From JACVRW01 sp963846505 (lineage in GTDB: Bacteria > Actinomycetota > Thermoleophilia > Solirubrobacterales > Thermoleophilaceae), in NCBI GenBank assembly GCA_963846505.1, contig CAWJWD010000006.1, positions 743,589 through 807,588 on the forward strand: a DNA stretch of 64,000 nt, read 5' to 3'. The first letter of the stretch is position 1. The number at the start of each line of letters is the position of its first letter. The notes under the pieces were generated by a model that was not told the DNA's origin, did not search any database, and saw nothing but the letters and a program-made list of their open reading frames with translations. The position numbers were made by a program, and so were the translations under genes. Positions 1 to 9,325 of the stretch are shown here, in pieces.

Positions 1-1068
1 CGGCACGTCGGTCGCGAAGCGCTCGGCCTGGCCGAGCTCGAGCACCGCCGCCGCGCCGGCGAGCCGCTCGAGCAGGTGGTCGGCGATCGCCTCGTGCACG
101 AGCACGCGCGCGGCCGCCGAGCACTTCTGGCCGGCGTAGCCGAAGGCGGAGTGGATCAGCTCCGGCACGACCTCGTCGAGGTCCGCGTCGGAGTCGACGA
201 GCACGCAGTTCTTGCCGCCCATCTCCGCCACCACCCGCTTCACGTGGCCCTGCCCGTCCGGCGTCTCGGCCGCGGCGCGCACGATCTCCAGGCCGACCGC
301 GCCGGAGCCGGTGAAGGCGATCGTGTGCACGCGCGGGTCGCGCACCAGCGCCGCACCGGGCTCGCCGTAGCCGGGCAGCAGCGCGAGCGCGTCGTGCGGC
401 ACGCCCGCGGCGTGCAGCGCCCGGACGAGCATCAGCGCGCTGGCAGGCGACTGCTCGGCCGGCTTGAGCACGACGGCGTTGCCGGCCGCCAGGGCCGCGG
501 CCGTCATGCCGCAGGGGATGGCGAGCGGGAAGTTCCAGGGCGAGATCACCGCGGCCACGCCGCGCGGCGCGTAGCGCATCGTGTTGCGCTCGCCCGGCAC
601 CTGCACCAGCTCCCGGCCCCGCTCGAGCTCGACCGCCCCGAGCGCGTAGTACTCCAGGAAGTCGATCGCCTCGCAGACGTCCGCGTCGGCCTCCGGCCAC
701 GGCTTCGCACACTCGCGCAGCTGCAGCGCCGCGAGCTCCAGCCGCCGCTCGCGCATCCAGGCCGCCGCGGCCCGCAGCACCTCCGCCCGCTGCGCCGCCG
801 ACCTCGTGCCCCAATCGCGAAGGCCCTGCTGGGCCGCCGCCACGGCCGCCTCGGCGTCACGCTCGTCCGCGACCCCCGCGGTCGCGACCAGCCGCGACGG
901 CAGGCCCGGGTCGGCGGAGTCGATGCCGGCCGAGTCGCCCTCGTCGCCGCCGATCAGGATCGGCACCGCCAGCGGCAGGCGCTCGTCGAGGTCGCGCAGC
1001 GCCGCCAGGCAGGACTCCCTCGCCGGTGCACGGCGCAGCTCCAGGCTGGGCTCGTTCGCGAACGTCAC
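1..1068 (-). CDS. L-glutamate gamma-semialdehyde (P5C) dehydrogenase, partial
   Basis: Aldehyde dehydrogenase superfamily enzyme that oxidises glutamate semialdehyde/P5C to glutamate, the second step of proline catabolism. 356 residues are visible before the gene runs off the left edge. The N-terminus begins FANEPSLELRR as in P5C dehydrogenases; the family motifs ISPWNFPLAIP, AFTGSGAVG, EMGGKN and the active-site region GYAGQKCSAAARV with the catalytic Cys are all visible. I chose GTG at 1068 because GGAG lies 6 bases upstream. An ATG at 1139 overlaps the proline dehydrogenase stop but its frame closes after 24 codons, so it would need a frameshift. Transcribed with the proline dehydrogenase. 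Confidence 0.93.
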   Translation of the reverse strand, partial: MTFANEPSLELRRAPARESCLAALRDLDERLPLAVPILIGGDEGDSAGIDSADPGLPSRLVATAGVADERDAEAAVAAAQQGLRDWGTRSAAQRAEVLRAAAAWMRERRLELAALQLRECAKPWPEADADVCEAIDFLEYYALGAVELERGRELVQVPGERNTMRYAPRGVAAVISPWNFPLAIPCGMTAAALAAGNAVVLKPAEQSPASALMLVRALHAAGVPHDALALLPGYGEPGAALVRDPRVHTIAFTGSGAVGLEIVRAAAETPDGQGHVKRVVAEMGGKNCVLVDSDADLDEVVPELIHSAFGYAGQKCSAAARVLVHEAIADHLLERLAGAAAVLELGQAERFATDVP

Positions 1069-1135
1069 GCGCTGCTCCGGCGCAGGCCGGCGAGCGACGC
1101 GGATCGCACGAGCGCGGGCGAGCGGGTCGGACGGC

Positions 1136-2464
1136 TCATGGCGCCGCCAGCAGCTCCTCGAGCGGCACGCCGCGCTGCTGGTCGCCGAGGAACGAGTCGT
1201 TCGCGGTGTTCTCCAGCAGCCGCCGCACGAGGTAGGCCATGCCGGCGATCAGGTCGCCCACCGGGCAGTACACGCGCACGCGGAAGCCGAGGCTGGCGAG
1301 CGCAAGTCCGAGCTCGTCGCCGAGACCGCGCAGGACCTGCAGCTCCAGGTCGCGGTCCTCCCCCGAGACGGAACGGTTGTAGGCGATCGCGTGGGCGACC
1401 GAGCGCAGGTTGTGCGAGGCGATCGCCGGACGCACGAGCGGGTGGGCGTCGATCAGCCCCCGGGTCAGGCGCTCGAAGTTGCGGTCGCAGTCGGCCTTGT
1501 CCTCGAACACCGGCACCGACCAGCCGTGCTGGCGCGCCTCGATCACCTCGTGGTCCCAGTAGGCGCCCTTGACGAGCCGCACCACCAACGGTGGCCGGCG
1601 TGGCGACGAGCGCGCCCAGTCGAGCAGCCGCTCGAGCTGCTGCGGCGACTCGCGCAGGTAGGCCTGCAGCACCACGCCCGCCGACGGCCCGTCGCGAAAC
1701 TCGTCCTCGTCGAGCAGCTCGAAGACGAGCTCGAGCGTCGCCTCGACCGTGTCGAGCGACTCCATGTCGATGTGCAGGTGCGCGCCGTGCTCGCGTGCCC
1801 GGCGCAGCAGCGGCCGCAGGCGCTGGGCCGCGTCCTCGCGCCCGCGCTCGGGCGCCTCGGGGCGCAGCAGCGGCGTCAGCGCGGACACCTTCACGCACAC
1901 GTTCACTCGCGGCAACGCGCCGCTCGAGTCCGCCTCGAGCACGGGACGGTGCGGCCAGCCCCGGACCGACTCGGCCTTGGTGTCGAGCGCGTGCGAGCAG
2001 CGCTCGGCGTAGCGGTCGGCCTCGGCCTGGGTGACGGTCGCCTCGCCGAGCAGGTCGAGCGATGCGGCCATGCCCTCGTCCCAGAGCGAGCGCAGCGCCC
2101 GCGCCGCCTTGTGCGGGGTCTCGCCGACGATGAAGCGATGCGCCATGTGACGCACGCCGGCCGAGGCCGCGGCGCCGAGCGCGGTCCGCCCCGCGCGCGT
2201 ATGGGACATCTTCATCGCCGTCGCGAGCGGCTGCGGCTGCTCGCCGGTCTCGCCGACGTACTGCGCGAGGTGGGCGGCGAGGTCGTCGAGCGAGCGCGTG
2301 GCGGGAGTCACGTCCACGAGCCGGAAGAGGGCGGCGCGCAGCTCGTCGTCGGCCGCGGCCAGCTCCATCGCGCGCTCGTCGAGTGCCCGCAGCGGATTGC
2401 GCGAGCGCGACGGGAAGGCCGCGTGGATCGAGCGGCCGATCTCGATCAGGTCACGCTCCTCCAC
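1136..2464 (-). CDS. proline dehydrogenase (monofunctional, FAD-dependent)
   Basis: Oxidises proline to P5C with FAD; 442 residues, a TIM-barrel PRODH domain. Family signatures are RLVKGAYWDHE, FEDKADCDRNF, ASHNLRSVAHA, VLRGLGDELG and the C-terminal RVYCPVGDLIAGMAYLVRR followed by LLENTANDSF, which forms the FAD/proline pocket. It is separate from the P5C dehydrogenase immediately downstream, where PutA proteins of many Proteobacteria fuse the two. The head-to-tail arrangement with about 70 bases between them indicates an operon. The N-terminal 130 residues are the usual helical region. Confidence 0.95.
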   Translation of the reverse strand: MEERDLIEIGRSIHAAFPSRSRNPLRALDERAMELAAADDELRAALFRLVDVTPATRSLDDLAAHLAQYVGETGEQPQPLATAMKMSHTRAGRTALGAAASAGVRHMAHRFIVGETPHKAARALRSLWDEGMAASLDLLGEATVTQAEADRYAERCSHALDTKAESVRGWPHRPVLEADSSGALPRVNVCVKVSALTPLLRPEAPERGREDAAQRLRPLLRRAREHGAHLHIDMESLDTVEATLELVFELLDEDEFRDGPSAGVVLQAYLRESPQQLERLLDWARSSPRRPPLVVRLVKGAYWDHEVIEARQHGWSVPVFEDKADCDRNFERLTRGLIDAHPLVRPAIASHNLRSVAHAIAYNRSVSGEDRDLELQVLRGLGDELGLALASLGFRVRVYCPVGDLIAGMAYLVRRLLENTANDSFLGDQQRGVPLEELLAAP

Positions 2465-2546
2465 GCCACGAGGCTACCCCGCCCGACCGGCGTCGGAACC
2501 GCCACCGGCGGTTGCCAGCACCACCCCGCCGGGTAGATTCGCTCCC

Positions 2547-4199
2547 GTGCCCGCCACCCTGATCCTCGGACCGCTGCTGCGCTACGTCGGCGAGCGCGAA
2601 GCGGTGATCTGGGTCGAGACCGACGCCGCCTGCGAGGTCGAGGTGCTCGGCACGCGCGAGCGCACGTTCTGCGTCGAGGGCCACCACTACGCGCTCGTCT
2701 GCGTCGACGGGCTGTCCCCGGCGACGTGGCACGAGTACGAGCTGCTGATCGACGGCGAGCGCGCCTGGCCGCAGCCCGACTCCGACTTCCCGCCCAGCCG
2801 CTTCCGCACGCTGCCCAAGGAGGACGGCCCGGTACGCGTGGTGTTCGGCTCGTGCCGCGTGGCGGCGCCGCACGCACCGCCGTACTCGCTGCGCAAGGAC
2901 GAGGACTCGCGCGGGCGCGAGATCGACGCGCTGCGCACGCTGGCGCTGCGACTGCGCGAGCAGCCGCGCGAGGAGCTGCCCGAGCTGCTGGTGCTGCTCG
3001 GCGACCAGGTCTACGCCGACGAGGTCTCGCCGCACGCGAAGGCCGTCGTCGAGACCCGCCGCGATCCGCGCGAGGAGCCGGGCGACCGCGTCGTGGACTA
3101 CGAGGAGTACACCCACCTCTATCGCGAGAGCTGGTCCGAGCCGACGATCCGCTGGCTGCTGTCGACGGTCTCGACGGCGATGATCTTCGACGACCACGAC
3201 ATCCACGACGACTGGAACGTCTCCGCGCGCTGGGTCGCGGAGATGCGCCGGAAGGAGTGGTGGAACGAGCACATCGTCGCCGGGCTGATGTCGTACTGGG
3301 TCTACCAGCACCTCGGCAACGTCTCCCCGGCAGGACACGCCGACGACGACCTGTTGGCGCGCGTGCGCGCGGCGGACGACGCGGGCGAGCTGCTGCGCGA
3401 GTTCGCGTTCCGCGCCGACCGCGAGACCGACGGCGCGCGCTGGAGCTACTGCCGCGACATCGGGACGACGCGGCTGGTGATGATCGACTCGCGCGCAGGC
3501 CGGGTGCTCGAGGAGGGCAAGCGGCGGATGGTCGACGACAGCGAGTGGGACTGGATCGCCGAGCACGCCACCGGCGGCCACGACCACCTGCTGATCGGTA
3601 CCTCGGTGCCGTGGCTGCTCGGTCCGGCGCTGCACTACCTCGAGGCCTGGGACGAGGCGATCGCCGGCGGCGCCTGGGGCCGGCTCGGCAGCTGGGCCGG
3701 CGAGAAGCTGCGGCGAGCCAACGACCTCGAGCACTGGGCCGCCTTCAACGCCTCGTTCGAGCGGCTGGCCGAGCTGCAGCGCTCGGTCGGCGCCGGTGAG
3801 CGCGGCACCGCGCCCGCGTCGATCGTGACGCTCTCCGGCGACGTTCACCACGCCTACCTGTTCGAGGTCGCCTTCGAGCGCGACGCGGGCGTGCGCAGCC
3901 ACGTCTTCCAGGCGGTCTGCTCGCCCTACCGCAACCCCCTCGACGGTCGCGAGCGGCGCGTGATCCGCGCGCTGATGACGCGCAGCGCGCAGGCCGTCAC
4001 CCGCGCGCTGGCGCAGCTCGCCGGCGTGCGCGACCCGAGCGTGCGCTGGCGCCACGTCGGTGACGGGCCGTGGTTCGACAACCAGGTCGCCACGCTCGAG
4101 ATCGAGGGTCGCCAGATCGCGATGCGGCTCGACAAGGCCGTCCCGGTCGACGAGCACCGCGCGCAGCTCGACTGCGTGCTCGAGCAGCGGCTCGCCTAG
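2547..4199 (+). CDS. PhoD-like metallophosphatase
   Basis: Alkaline phosphatase D/PhoD-like family, about 550 residues. Metal-ligand motifs in order are FGSCR, LLGDQVYADE, IFDDHDIHDDWN, WSYCRDIGTTRLVMIDSRAG and SGDVHHAYLFEV; these hold the binuclear metal site of the calcineurin-like fold. No signal peptide is seen from the GTG start at 2547, so it is probably cytoplasmic, unlike secreted PhoD. The start was chosen because upstream in-frame sequence is antisense to proline dehydrogenase and the protein begins with a normal beta-sandwich domain (ILGPLLRYVGEREAVIWVET). Substrate unknown; phosphodiester or phosphomonoester hydrolysis expected. Confidence 0.9.
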   Translation: MPATLILGPLLRYVGEREAVIWVETDAACEVEVLGTRERTFCVEGHHYALVCVDGLSPATWHEYELLIDGERAWPQPDSDFPPSRFRTLPKEDGPVRVVFGSCRVAAPHAPPYSLRKDEDSRGREIDALRTLALRLREQPREELPELLVLLGDQVYADEVSPHAKAVVETRRDPREEPGDRVVDYEEYTHLYRESWSEPTIRWLLSTVSTAMIFDDHDIHDDWNVSARWVAEMRRKEWWNEHIVAGLMSYWVYQHLGNVSPAGHADDDLLARVRAADDAGELLREFAFRADRETDGARWSYCRDIGTTRLVMIDSRAGRVLEEGKRRMVDDSEWDWIAEHATGGHDHLLIGTSVPWLLGPALHYLEAWDEAIAGGAWGRLGSWAGEKLRRANDLEHWAAFNASFERLAELQRSVGAGERGTAPASIVTLSGDVHHAYLFEVAFERDAGVRSHVFQAVCSPYRNPLDGRERRVIRALMTRSAQAVTRALAQLAGVRDPSVRWRHVGDGPWFDNQVATLEIEGRQIAMRLDKAVPVDEHRAQLDCVLEQRLA

Positions 4200-4272
4200 C
4201 ACCGAAACTTCTTCGCCCCACGCTTGTTTCAGCGCGCACAGGCGCCCCGTGGGGGAGGGAAGGGGCGACGAC

Positions 4273-4305
4273 GGATGCGGGCGGCCCGCGGGAGCCGCCT
4301 CATCC
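4273..4305 (+). terminator. hairpin after the PhoD-like gene
   Basis: Imperfect stem with GGATG and GGCGGC on the left and GCCGCC and CATCC on the right, interrupted by small bulges, in the 149-base gap before the ThyX-like gene. There is no T-tract, so termination is an inference. Confidence 0.35.
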
Positions 4306-4348
4306 GTTCCGTTCCGTCTGGGGGCCGGGTGTACCCTCACTCGCCCGC

Positions 4349-5945
4349 ATGGACTACCCGGTCGAGACGTTCAGCGACGACGAGCAGGCGCTCCTCGTCC
4401 CCCACTTCACCAACCTCGACCGACCGGTGTTCGCGCTCGTGAACCTGCCGGAGACCGTCAAGGGCGCGCTGTTCGCGCGCTACTCGCGCTACCAGGGCAC
4501 GCTGCGCCGCCTGTATCTCGACGAGTTCGCCGGCGACCTCGCCGGCGGCAAGCAGCGCGCCTTCGACGGCGCCGAGGGCGAGCGCGCCCGCGGCCTCTAC
4601 GAGCGCATCTTCCTCGGCTACGGCGACGACTCGGTCGCCCAGCTCGGCGGCGCGCACGTGGCCGTCGAATGGGTCTCCAACGTGCTCACCAAGGTGCTGC
4701 AGCGCCCGCGCCTGGCCGCCTACCTCGAGCAGTCCACGCGCTACATCCCCTACCACGCCGAGATGGCGCCCGGCCGCGGCTACCGCTACTACCGCGACGC
4801 GACGCTCGGCCCCGAGTACGAGCGTGCGATGGACTTCCTCTTCGACACCTACGCGGACGCGCTGCCGCGCGTCGAGGCTTGGGCGGCCGAGCGCTTCCCG
4901 CGCACCGAGGGCGAGCCCGAGTCCGCGCACGCGCGCTCGATCCGGGCCAAGGCGCTCGACCTGCTGCGCGGCCTGCTGCCCGCCGCGTCGCTGTCGCACA
5001 TGGGCATCTTCGGTACCGGGCAGGCCTACGAGCAGCTGCTGCTGCACCTGCTCGCCTCGCCGCTGCCCGAGGCGCGCGAGGTCGGGCTGATGATGCTCGA
5101 CGAGCTGAAGGCGGTCGTGCCGAGCTTCGTCACGCGCGTCGAGCGACCCGACCGCGGCGGCGAGTGGATCGGCTACCTGGAGCAGCGCGAGGCCGCCGCC
5201 GATCGCTGGGCCGGACGGCTCGGGCTCCAGCGGGCCGGCCGCGACGAGCAGGCGGGCCCGGCCGTGCGGCTGCTGTCGGTGCGCGGCAGCGAGGAGGACC
5301 TGCTGGCCGCGCTGCTGTTCGAGGCCGCGGGCTGCTCGGAGTCCGAGACCGAGACCGCGATCCGCACCCTGCCGCCCGACGAGCGCGCCCAGATGCTGGC
5401 CGAGCTGGTCGGTGAGCGCGCCAACCGCCGCCACCGCCCCGGGCGCGGCTTCGAGGCGTTGCAGTACCGCTTCGAGATCGTCTCCGACTACGGCGCCTTC
5501 CGCGACCTGCAGCGCCACCGCATGCTGACCGTCCAGTGGCAGGGCCTGACGCCCGACCTCGGCGCCGGCGTGCCGGAGGAGCTCGAGCAGGCCGGCGTCG
5601 CGGACGCCTACCGCGCGGGCCTCGAGCGCTCGCGCGCCGAGCACGAGCGCCTGGTCGAGCTCGGCCGGCCCGAGCTGGCGCCCTACGCGCTCTGCCTCGG
5701 CTACCGCATCCGCTACCTGCTCGACCTCAACGCGCGCGAGGCGATGCACCTGATCGAGCTGCGCTCCGGGCCGCGAGGGTCACCCCGCCTACCGGGCCGT
5801 CGCGCACGCGATGCACAGCGAGATCGCGGCCGTGCACCCGTCGGTCGCCGCAGCGATGACGTTCGTCGACCGCGACAACGAGCCGCGGCTGGAGCGGATC
5901 CTCTCCGAGATCCGCACGCACGCGCGGCAAGCTGCGCACACCTGA
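4349..5945 (+). CDS. long two-domain FAD-dependent thymidylate synthase (ThyX)-like protein, interrupted by a frameshift
   Basis: Resembles ThyX but is about 530 residues, twice the usual 220-250, with two ThyX-like halves. The second half carries LQYRFEIVSDYGAFRDLQRHRMLTVQWQ, split here as the RHR motif region, and the end region AMHLIELRS then, after a frameshift, EGHPAYRAVAHAMH, matching the ThyX substrate/FAD segment. The canonical RHRx7S lacks its serine (RHRMLTVQWQG). The first half has a degenerate counterpart, ARYSRYQGTLRRLYLDEF. One extra base at about 5774 shifts the frame; the true stop is TGA 5943-5945. Start is ATG 4349. Whether it makes dTMP or is a paralogue with another role cannot be told from sequence. 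Confidence 0.8.
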
Positions 5946-6005
5946 GCGCAACTCCTGCGCGCTCGGACGGTTTAGAGGGGCACCCACCGACCAAGGAGAG
6001 TGCCC

Positions 6006-6932
6006 GTGTCGCAGCGTAGCAATCGACTCCTGCTCGGCCTGACGGCCGCGCTTGGAATGTCCCTGGTAACCGCGGCCTTCGCGATCGCCGCCACGATCGT
6101 CGGCGACGACGGCCCGAATCAGCTCAACGGAACCTTCCGCGCGGATCGCATCCTCGCCAAGGGCGGTGACGACACGGTCAAGGCCCATCGCGGCTGGGAC
6201 CTCGTCCGCGCCGGCGACGGCAACGACACCGTCGACGGCGGCCGTGGCAGCGACGAGCTGCACGGCAACCCGGGCAACGACACCGTCTTCGGCGGCTTCG
6301 GCCAGGACTTCATCACCGGCAACGAAGGCGACGACGTGCTCAGGGGCAACGGCGGCCGCGACGGCATCTTCGGCGGACCCGGCAACGACCAGATCGACGG
6401 CGGCGACAATCCGTACTACGTCGCGGTGCCCGTGCGCCACGGCAGGTGGCACGGCTGGCACGGACGCGGCTGGTTCCGCGGCGCCGACCGGCTCCACGGC
6501 GGTCTCGGCAACGACACCGTCACCGGCGGTCGCGGTCGCAACCACATCTCGGGCGGCAAGGACGACGACACGCTCACCGGCAACGGCGGGAACGACGTGA
6601 TCTTCGCCAACCAGGGTCGCGACCGCTCGTTCGGCGGCGACGGCAACGACGTGCTGTGGGCGCTGTCGCGTCTCGACGTCGCGGCGATCGGCGATCCCGA
6701 CGGCGACGAGCTCAACGGCGGCGCCGGCAACGACCTGTTCCGCGTCCGCGACGGCGAGCGCGACGTCGTCAGCTGCGGCGAGGGCCGGGACAAGGTGATC
6801 AGCGACCAGTTCGACCAGATCGCCCCGGACTGCGAGCGCGTCGACCAGCACGACATCACCTCGCTGGACCAGGTCGACGACCAGCAGGAGAACCGCGAGG
6901 AGACCGCGCCGCAGGACGACGACCAGAGCTAG
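6006..6932 (+). CDS. secreted RTX-type calcium-binding repeat protein
   Basis: 308 residues with a signal peptide (NRLLLGLTAALGMSLVTAAFA) and at least ten glycine/aspartate nonapeptide repeats of the GGxGxDxhx type (for example GGRGSDELHGNPGNDTVFGG, GGLGNDTVTGGRGRNHISGG), which form a Ca2+-loaded beta-roll. Between two repeat blocks lies an aromatic/basic insert, RHGRWHGWHGRGWFRG. The C-terminus has two Cys, a conserved feature of small actinobacterial proteins of this kind, and ends in an acidic Gln/Asp tail. AAGGAG at 5993-5998 is 7 bases before GTG 6006 and abuts the alternative GTG at 6000, so 6006 is the start. No type I secretion genes are nearby. Confidence 0.85.
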   Translation: MSQRSNRLLLGLTAALGMSLVTAAFAIAATIVGDDGPNQLNGTFRADRILAKGGDDTVKAHRGWDLVRAGDGNDTVDGGRGSDELHGNPGNDTVFGGFGQDFITGNEGDDVLRGNGGRDGIFGGPGNDQIDGGDNPYYVAVPVRHGRWHGWHGRGWFRGADRLHGGLGNDTVTGGRGRNHISGGKDDDTLTGNGGNDVIFANQGRDRSFGGDGNDVLWALSRLDVAAIGDPDGDELNGGAGNDLFRVRDGERDVVSCGEGRDKVISDQFDQIAPDCERVDQHDITSLDQVDDQQENREETAPQDDDQS

Positions 6933-6957
6933 GACGCCGTTCGCAGGGAACGCAGTG

Positions 6958-6983
6958 CTCGGGGCCCGACGACGGGCCCCGAG
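6958..6983 (+). terminator. strong hairpin after the RTX gene
   Basis: Perfect 11-bp inverted repeat, CTCGGGGCCCG and CGGGCCCCGAG, around the 4-base loop ACGA, 25 bases after the stop codon. T-poor 3' flank. Confidence 0.75.
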
Positions 6984-7105
6984 TCGTTCCGGGAGACGCG
7001 TCCGGTAGCGTCGCCGGAATGGGTCAGGAGCGAAGCGGTCACAGCGCCCGGATGGCGCCGCTGCCATCAGAGCGCGGGCATGGACGCCCGCAAGGGCACT
7101 CCCTG

Positions 7106-7771
7106 ATGAACGGGGTGCGCGTGGCACCGTCGATCCTCGCCTCGGACTTCGCTCGCCTCGGCGAGCAGGTCGCCGCCGTCATGGACGCCGGCGCGCGCGT
7201 GATCCACGTCGACGTGATGGACGGCCACTTCGTGCCGCCGATCTCGATCGGGGACCAGATCGTCAGCGCGCTCCGAGACCAGGTGCATGCCGCGGGCGGG
7301 CTCCTGGACGTGCACCTGATGGTCGAGCGCCCCGAGCGCCGGATCGAGACGTTCGCCGCCGCCGGCGCGGACTCGATCGCGGTCCACTGGGAGGCGACCC
7401 CCCACGTCCACTACGCGCTCGGAGCGATCCGCGACGCCGGCCTGCACGCCGGCCTGGCGATCAACCCCGCCACGCCGCCCGAGGCCGTGACCGCCGTGGC
7501 CGCCATGTTCGACCACCTGCTCTGCATGACCGTCAACCCCGGCTGGGGCGGTCAGCCGTTCATCGAGAGCTCGTACGCCAAGGTCGCCCGCCTGCGCGAG
7601 CTGCTCGGGCCGGACATGCCGATCCAGGTCGACGGCGGCATCGGCGTCGAGACCGCCGGCCCCGTCGTGGAAGCGGGCGCGACGCTGCTCGTGGCCGGCT
7701 CGTCGGTGTTCGGCGGCGCCGACCCGGCCGCGGCCTACCGAGCGGTGGCGGACGCGGCCAAGGCGATCTGA
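7106..7771 (+). CDS. rpe: ribulose-phosphate 3-epimerase
   Basis: Interconverts D-ribulose 5-phosphate and D-xylulose 5-phosphate in the pentose phosphate pathway. 221 residues, TIM barrel. Motifs: VAPSILASDFARL at the N-terminus, HVDVMDGHFVPPIS (metal His and catalytic Asp), DVHLMVERPE, MTVNPGWGGQPF and the phosphate-binding VDGGIGVETAGPVVEAGA. ATG 7106 is the standard start for the family; AAGGG is 9 bases upstream. The frame stays open to an ATG at 7019, but the added 29 residues resemble nothing in the family. Confidence 0.95.
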   Translation: MNGVRVAPSILASDFARLGEQVAAVMDAGARVIHVDVMDGHFVPPISIGDQIVSALRDQVHAAGGLLDVHLMVERPERRIETFAAAGADSIAVHWEATPHVHYALGAIRDAGLHAGLAINPATPPEAVTAVAAMFDHLLCMTVNPGWGGQPFIESSYAKVARLRELLGPDMPIQVDGGIGVETAGPVVEAGATLLVAGSSVFGGADPAAAYRAVADAAKAI

Positions 7772-7879
7772 ACCGAACGCTGTCCACTCGCGTATTCCCG
7801 TTTGGACTTCGCGGACCCGGGCACTTGGACATGGCGGCGCACGATGCGCGCACTGGCAGAGGCGTAACCTAAGGGGATG

Positions 7880-7897
7880 TGCGAACATGTGTTCGCA
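7880..7897 (+). promoter_or_regulatory. LexA-type (SOS box-like) palindrome upstream of the cupin gene
   Basis: Perfect 18-base dyad TGCGAACATGTGTTCGCA. Its core at 7882-7895, CGAAC-N4-GTTCG, is the Gram-positive/actinobacterial LexA box consensus. It lies 36 bases before the cupin start, just downstream of a TAACCT -10-like hexamer (7865-7870), where a repressor would block transcription. A TetR-type operator is the alternative. Confidence 0.5.
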
Positions 7898-7932
7898 TCT
7901 GAGGGTCGGTCCACCGGAGGTTTCGAAACCCG

Positions 7933-8472
7933 ATGGCGTTCAGCAATATCACGGAGGCAAGGCTCGCGCCTGCGGAAGGCGGCGTCGCACCGGACGGTGA
8001 CGGCTGGTTCGTCGCCAACGTCTCGGATGCCCGCGCGACCCACTACAACCGCTTCGGGCACACCTGCTTCTTCGAGGGCTCGCAGCGCTTCCCCGAGATC
8101 GGGTTCAACGTGCACGTGCTCGAGCCCGGTCAGGCGAGCGGCATCTACCACCGGGAGAACGCGCAGGAGGACTTCCTCGTCCTCTGCGGCGAGGTGCTGG
8201 CGATCGTCGAGGACGAGGAGCGCACGCTGCGCACGGGGGACCTGCTGCACTGCCCGCCTGGCACCGCCCACGTCCTGATCGGCGCCGGCGAGGGACCGAG
8301 CACCGTCGTGATGGTCGGCGCCCGCAAGCCGGACGCCGCCTACTTCTACCCCGAGAGCGCCGTCGCGGCGAAGCACCACGCCTCCGTCGAGCACGAGACC
8401 GACAGCGGCAAGGTCGCCTACGCCGGCATCGGCCCGGCGGCGCCGAGACCGCTCGGCGGCGTGCCCTGGTAG
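7933..8472 (+). CDS. cupin-domain protein
   Basis: 179 residues with a single cupin beta-barrel: motif 1 GQASGIYHRENAQEDFLVLCGE provides His and Glu ligands (G-x5-H-x-x-x3-E spacing), motif 2 is GDLLHCPPGTAHVL. A metal-binding non-catalytic or isomerase-like protein; substrate unknown. GGAGG at 7916-7920 is 12 bases upstream of ATG 7933. Monocistronic, and preceded by the LexA-like palindrome, which suggests damage or ligand-responsive expression (inference). Confidence 0.8.
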   Translation: MAFSNITEARLAPAEGGVAPDGDGWFVANVSDARATHYNRFGHTCFFEGSQRFPEIGFNVHVLEPGQASGIYHRENAQEDFLVLCGEVLAIVEDEERTLRTGDLLHCPPGTAHVLIGAGEGPSTVVMVGARKPDAAYFYPESAVAAKHHASVEHETDSGKVAYAGIGPAAPRPLGGVPW

Positions 8473-8479
8473 CGGCGGG

Positions 8480-9325
8480 CTAGCGCCTGCGCTTGCGCCG
8501 CTTGCGGGAGGCCGGCCGCTCCGGCACGTCCTCCGCGGGCACCGCGTCCTGCGCCGGCGCATCCCCGCGCTGCAGCGCGGCGCGACTCGCCGGCGTCGGC
8601 CAGGGATCGGGCTCGCCGGTCTCCCAGGCGGGGCCACGGCCGTTCGGCCAACGGTCGAGCACGAGCATCGCGATCGCGCCGAGCCAGAACAGCTGCACGA
8701 TCGCCTGCGGGATGATCTGGATCACGAGCAGCACGCCGACGATCACGCCGAGGATGCCCATGAAGCGGCTCAGCAGACCGGCGCGCATCGCTCGCACGCC
8801 CAGCATCACGTACAGGAACGCGACCGCCAACCGCCCGGCGAACTGCAGCGCCAGCGTGATCGGGCTGAGGTCCCCGAGCAGGTCGTCGGCACGCTCGTCG
8901 CCGGCGTCGCCACGGATCGCGCCGTCGCCGGTGGCGAACGTGTCCGCGATCGAGGTGGTGTCGATGACGTAGGCGATCGTCGAGGCCGCCAGCAGGATCG
9001 GCCCGGCGATCGCGAGCCACTTGAAGAGCTCGGGCACCGAGGGGGTGCGGTAGCGCGTAGCGCGGAAGAGGTAGTAGAGGACGACGCCCAGCGCGAGCGC
9101 GCCGAGCGCCTCGGCGACCGCCGAGGCGAGGAAGGCGGTGGCGTTGTCGTGCAGCGAGAGCAGGAAGTCCGGCGTCGACTCGATCCCGTCCCGATCCTCG
9201 AACAGCCCGGCGCGCACGAACAGCGCCTGGACCATGAGCAGACCAGCGGCGATCGCCGCGACTGCGACCGGTACGGCGCCGCGGCGCTCCCACTCGAGCT
9301 GCTCTTGGTGCTTGGCGGCGGCCAT
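8480..9325 (-). CDS. multi-pass membrane protein with an Arg/Lys-rich tail
   Basis: 281 residues, function not recognised. Six or so hydrophobic segments are visible (AVAAIAAGLLMVQALFV, FLASAVAEALGALALGVVLYY split across residues 60-85, WLAIAGPILLAASTIAYVI, FAGRLAVAFLYVMLGV, GILGVIVGVLLVIQIIP, LFWLGAIAMLVL). The cytoplasmic-looking tail is Pro/Asp rich and ends RKRRKRRR. It somewhat resembles DUF4386-type proteins. Its ATG overlaps the stop of the 68-residue gene upstream by one base, so it is the last gene of a three-gene operon. Confidence 0.7.
   Translation of the reverse strand: MAAAKHQEQLEWERRGAVPVAVAAIAAGLLMVQALFVRAGLFEDRDGIESTPDFLLSLHDNATAFLASAVAEALGALALGVVLYYLFRATRYRTPSVPELFKWLAIAGPILLAASTIAYVIDTTSIADTFATGDGAIRGDAGDERADDLLGDLSPITLALQFAGRLAVAFLYVMLGVRAMRAGLLSRFMGILGVIVGVLLVIQIIPQAIVQLFWLGAIAMLVLDRWPNGRGPAWETGEPDPWPTPASRAALQRGDAPAQDAVPAEDVPERPASRKRRKRRR

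Noticed and set aside
7019..7105. Upstream start giving Rpe a 29-residue extension
   Set aside because: The extension does not resemble any Rpe N-terminus; ATG 7106 gives the family start with a ribosome site.
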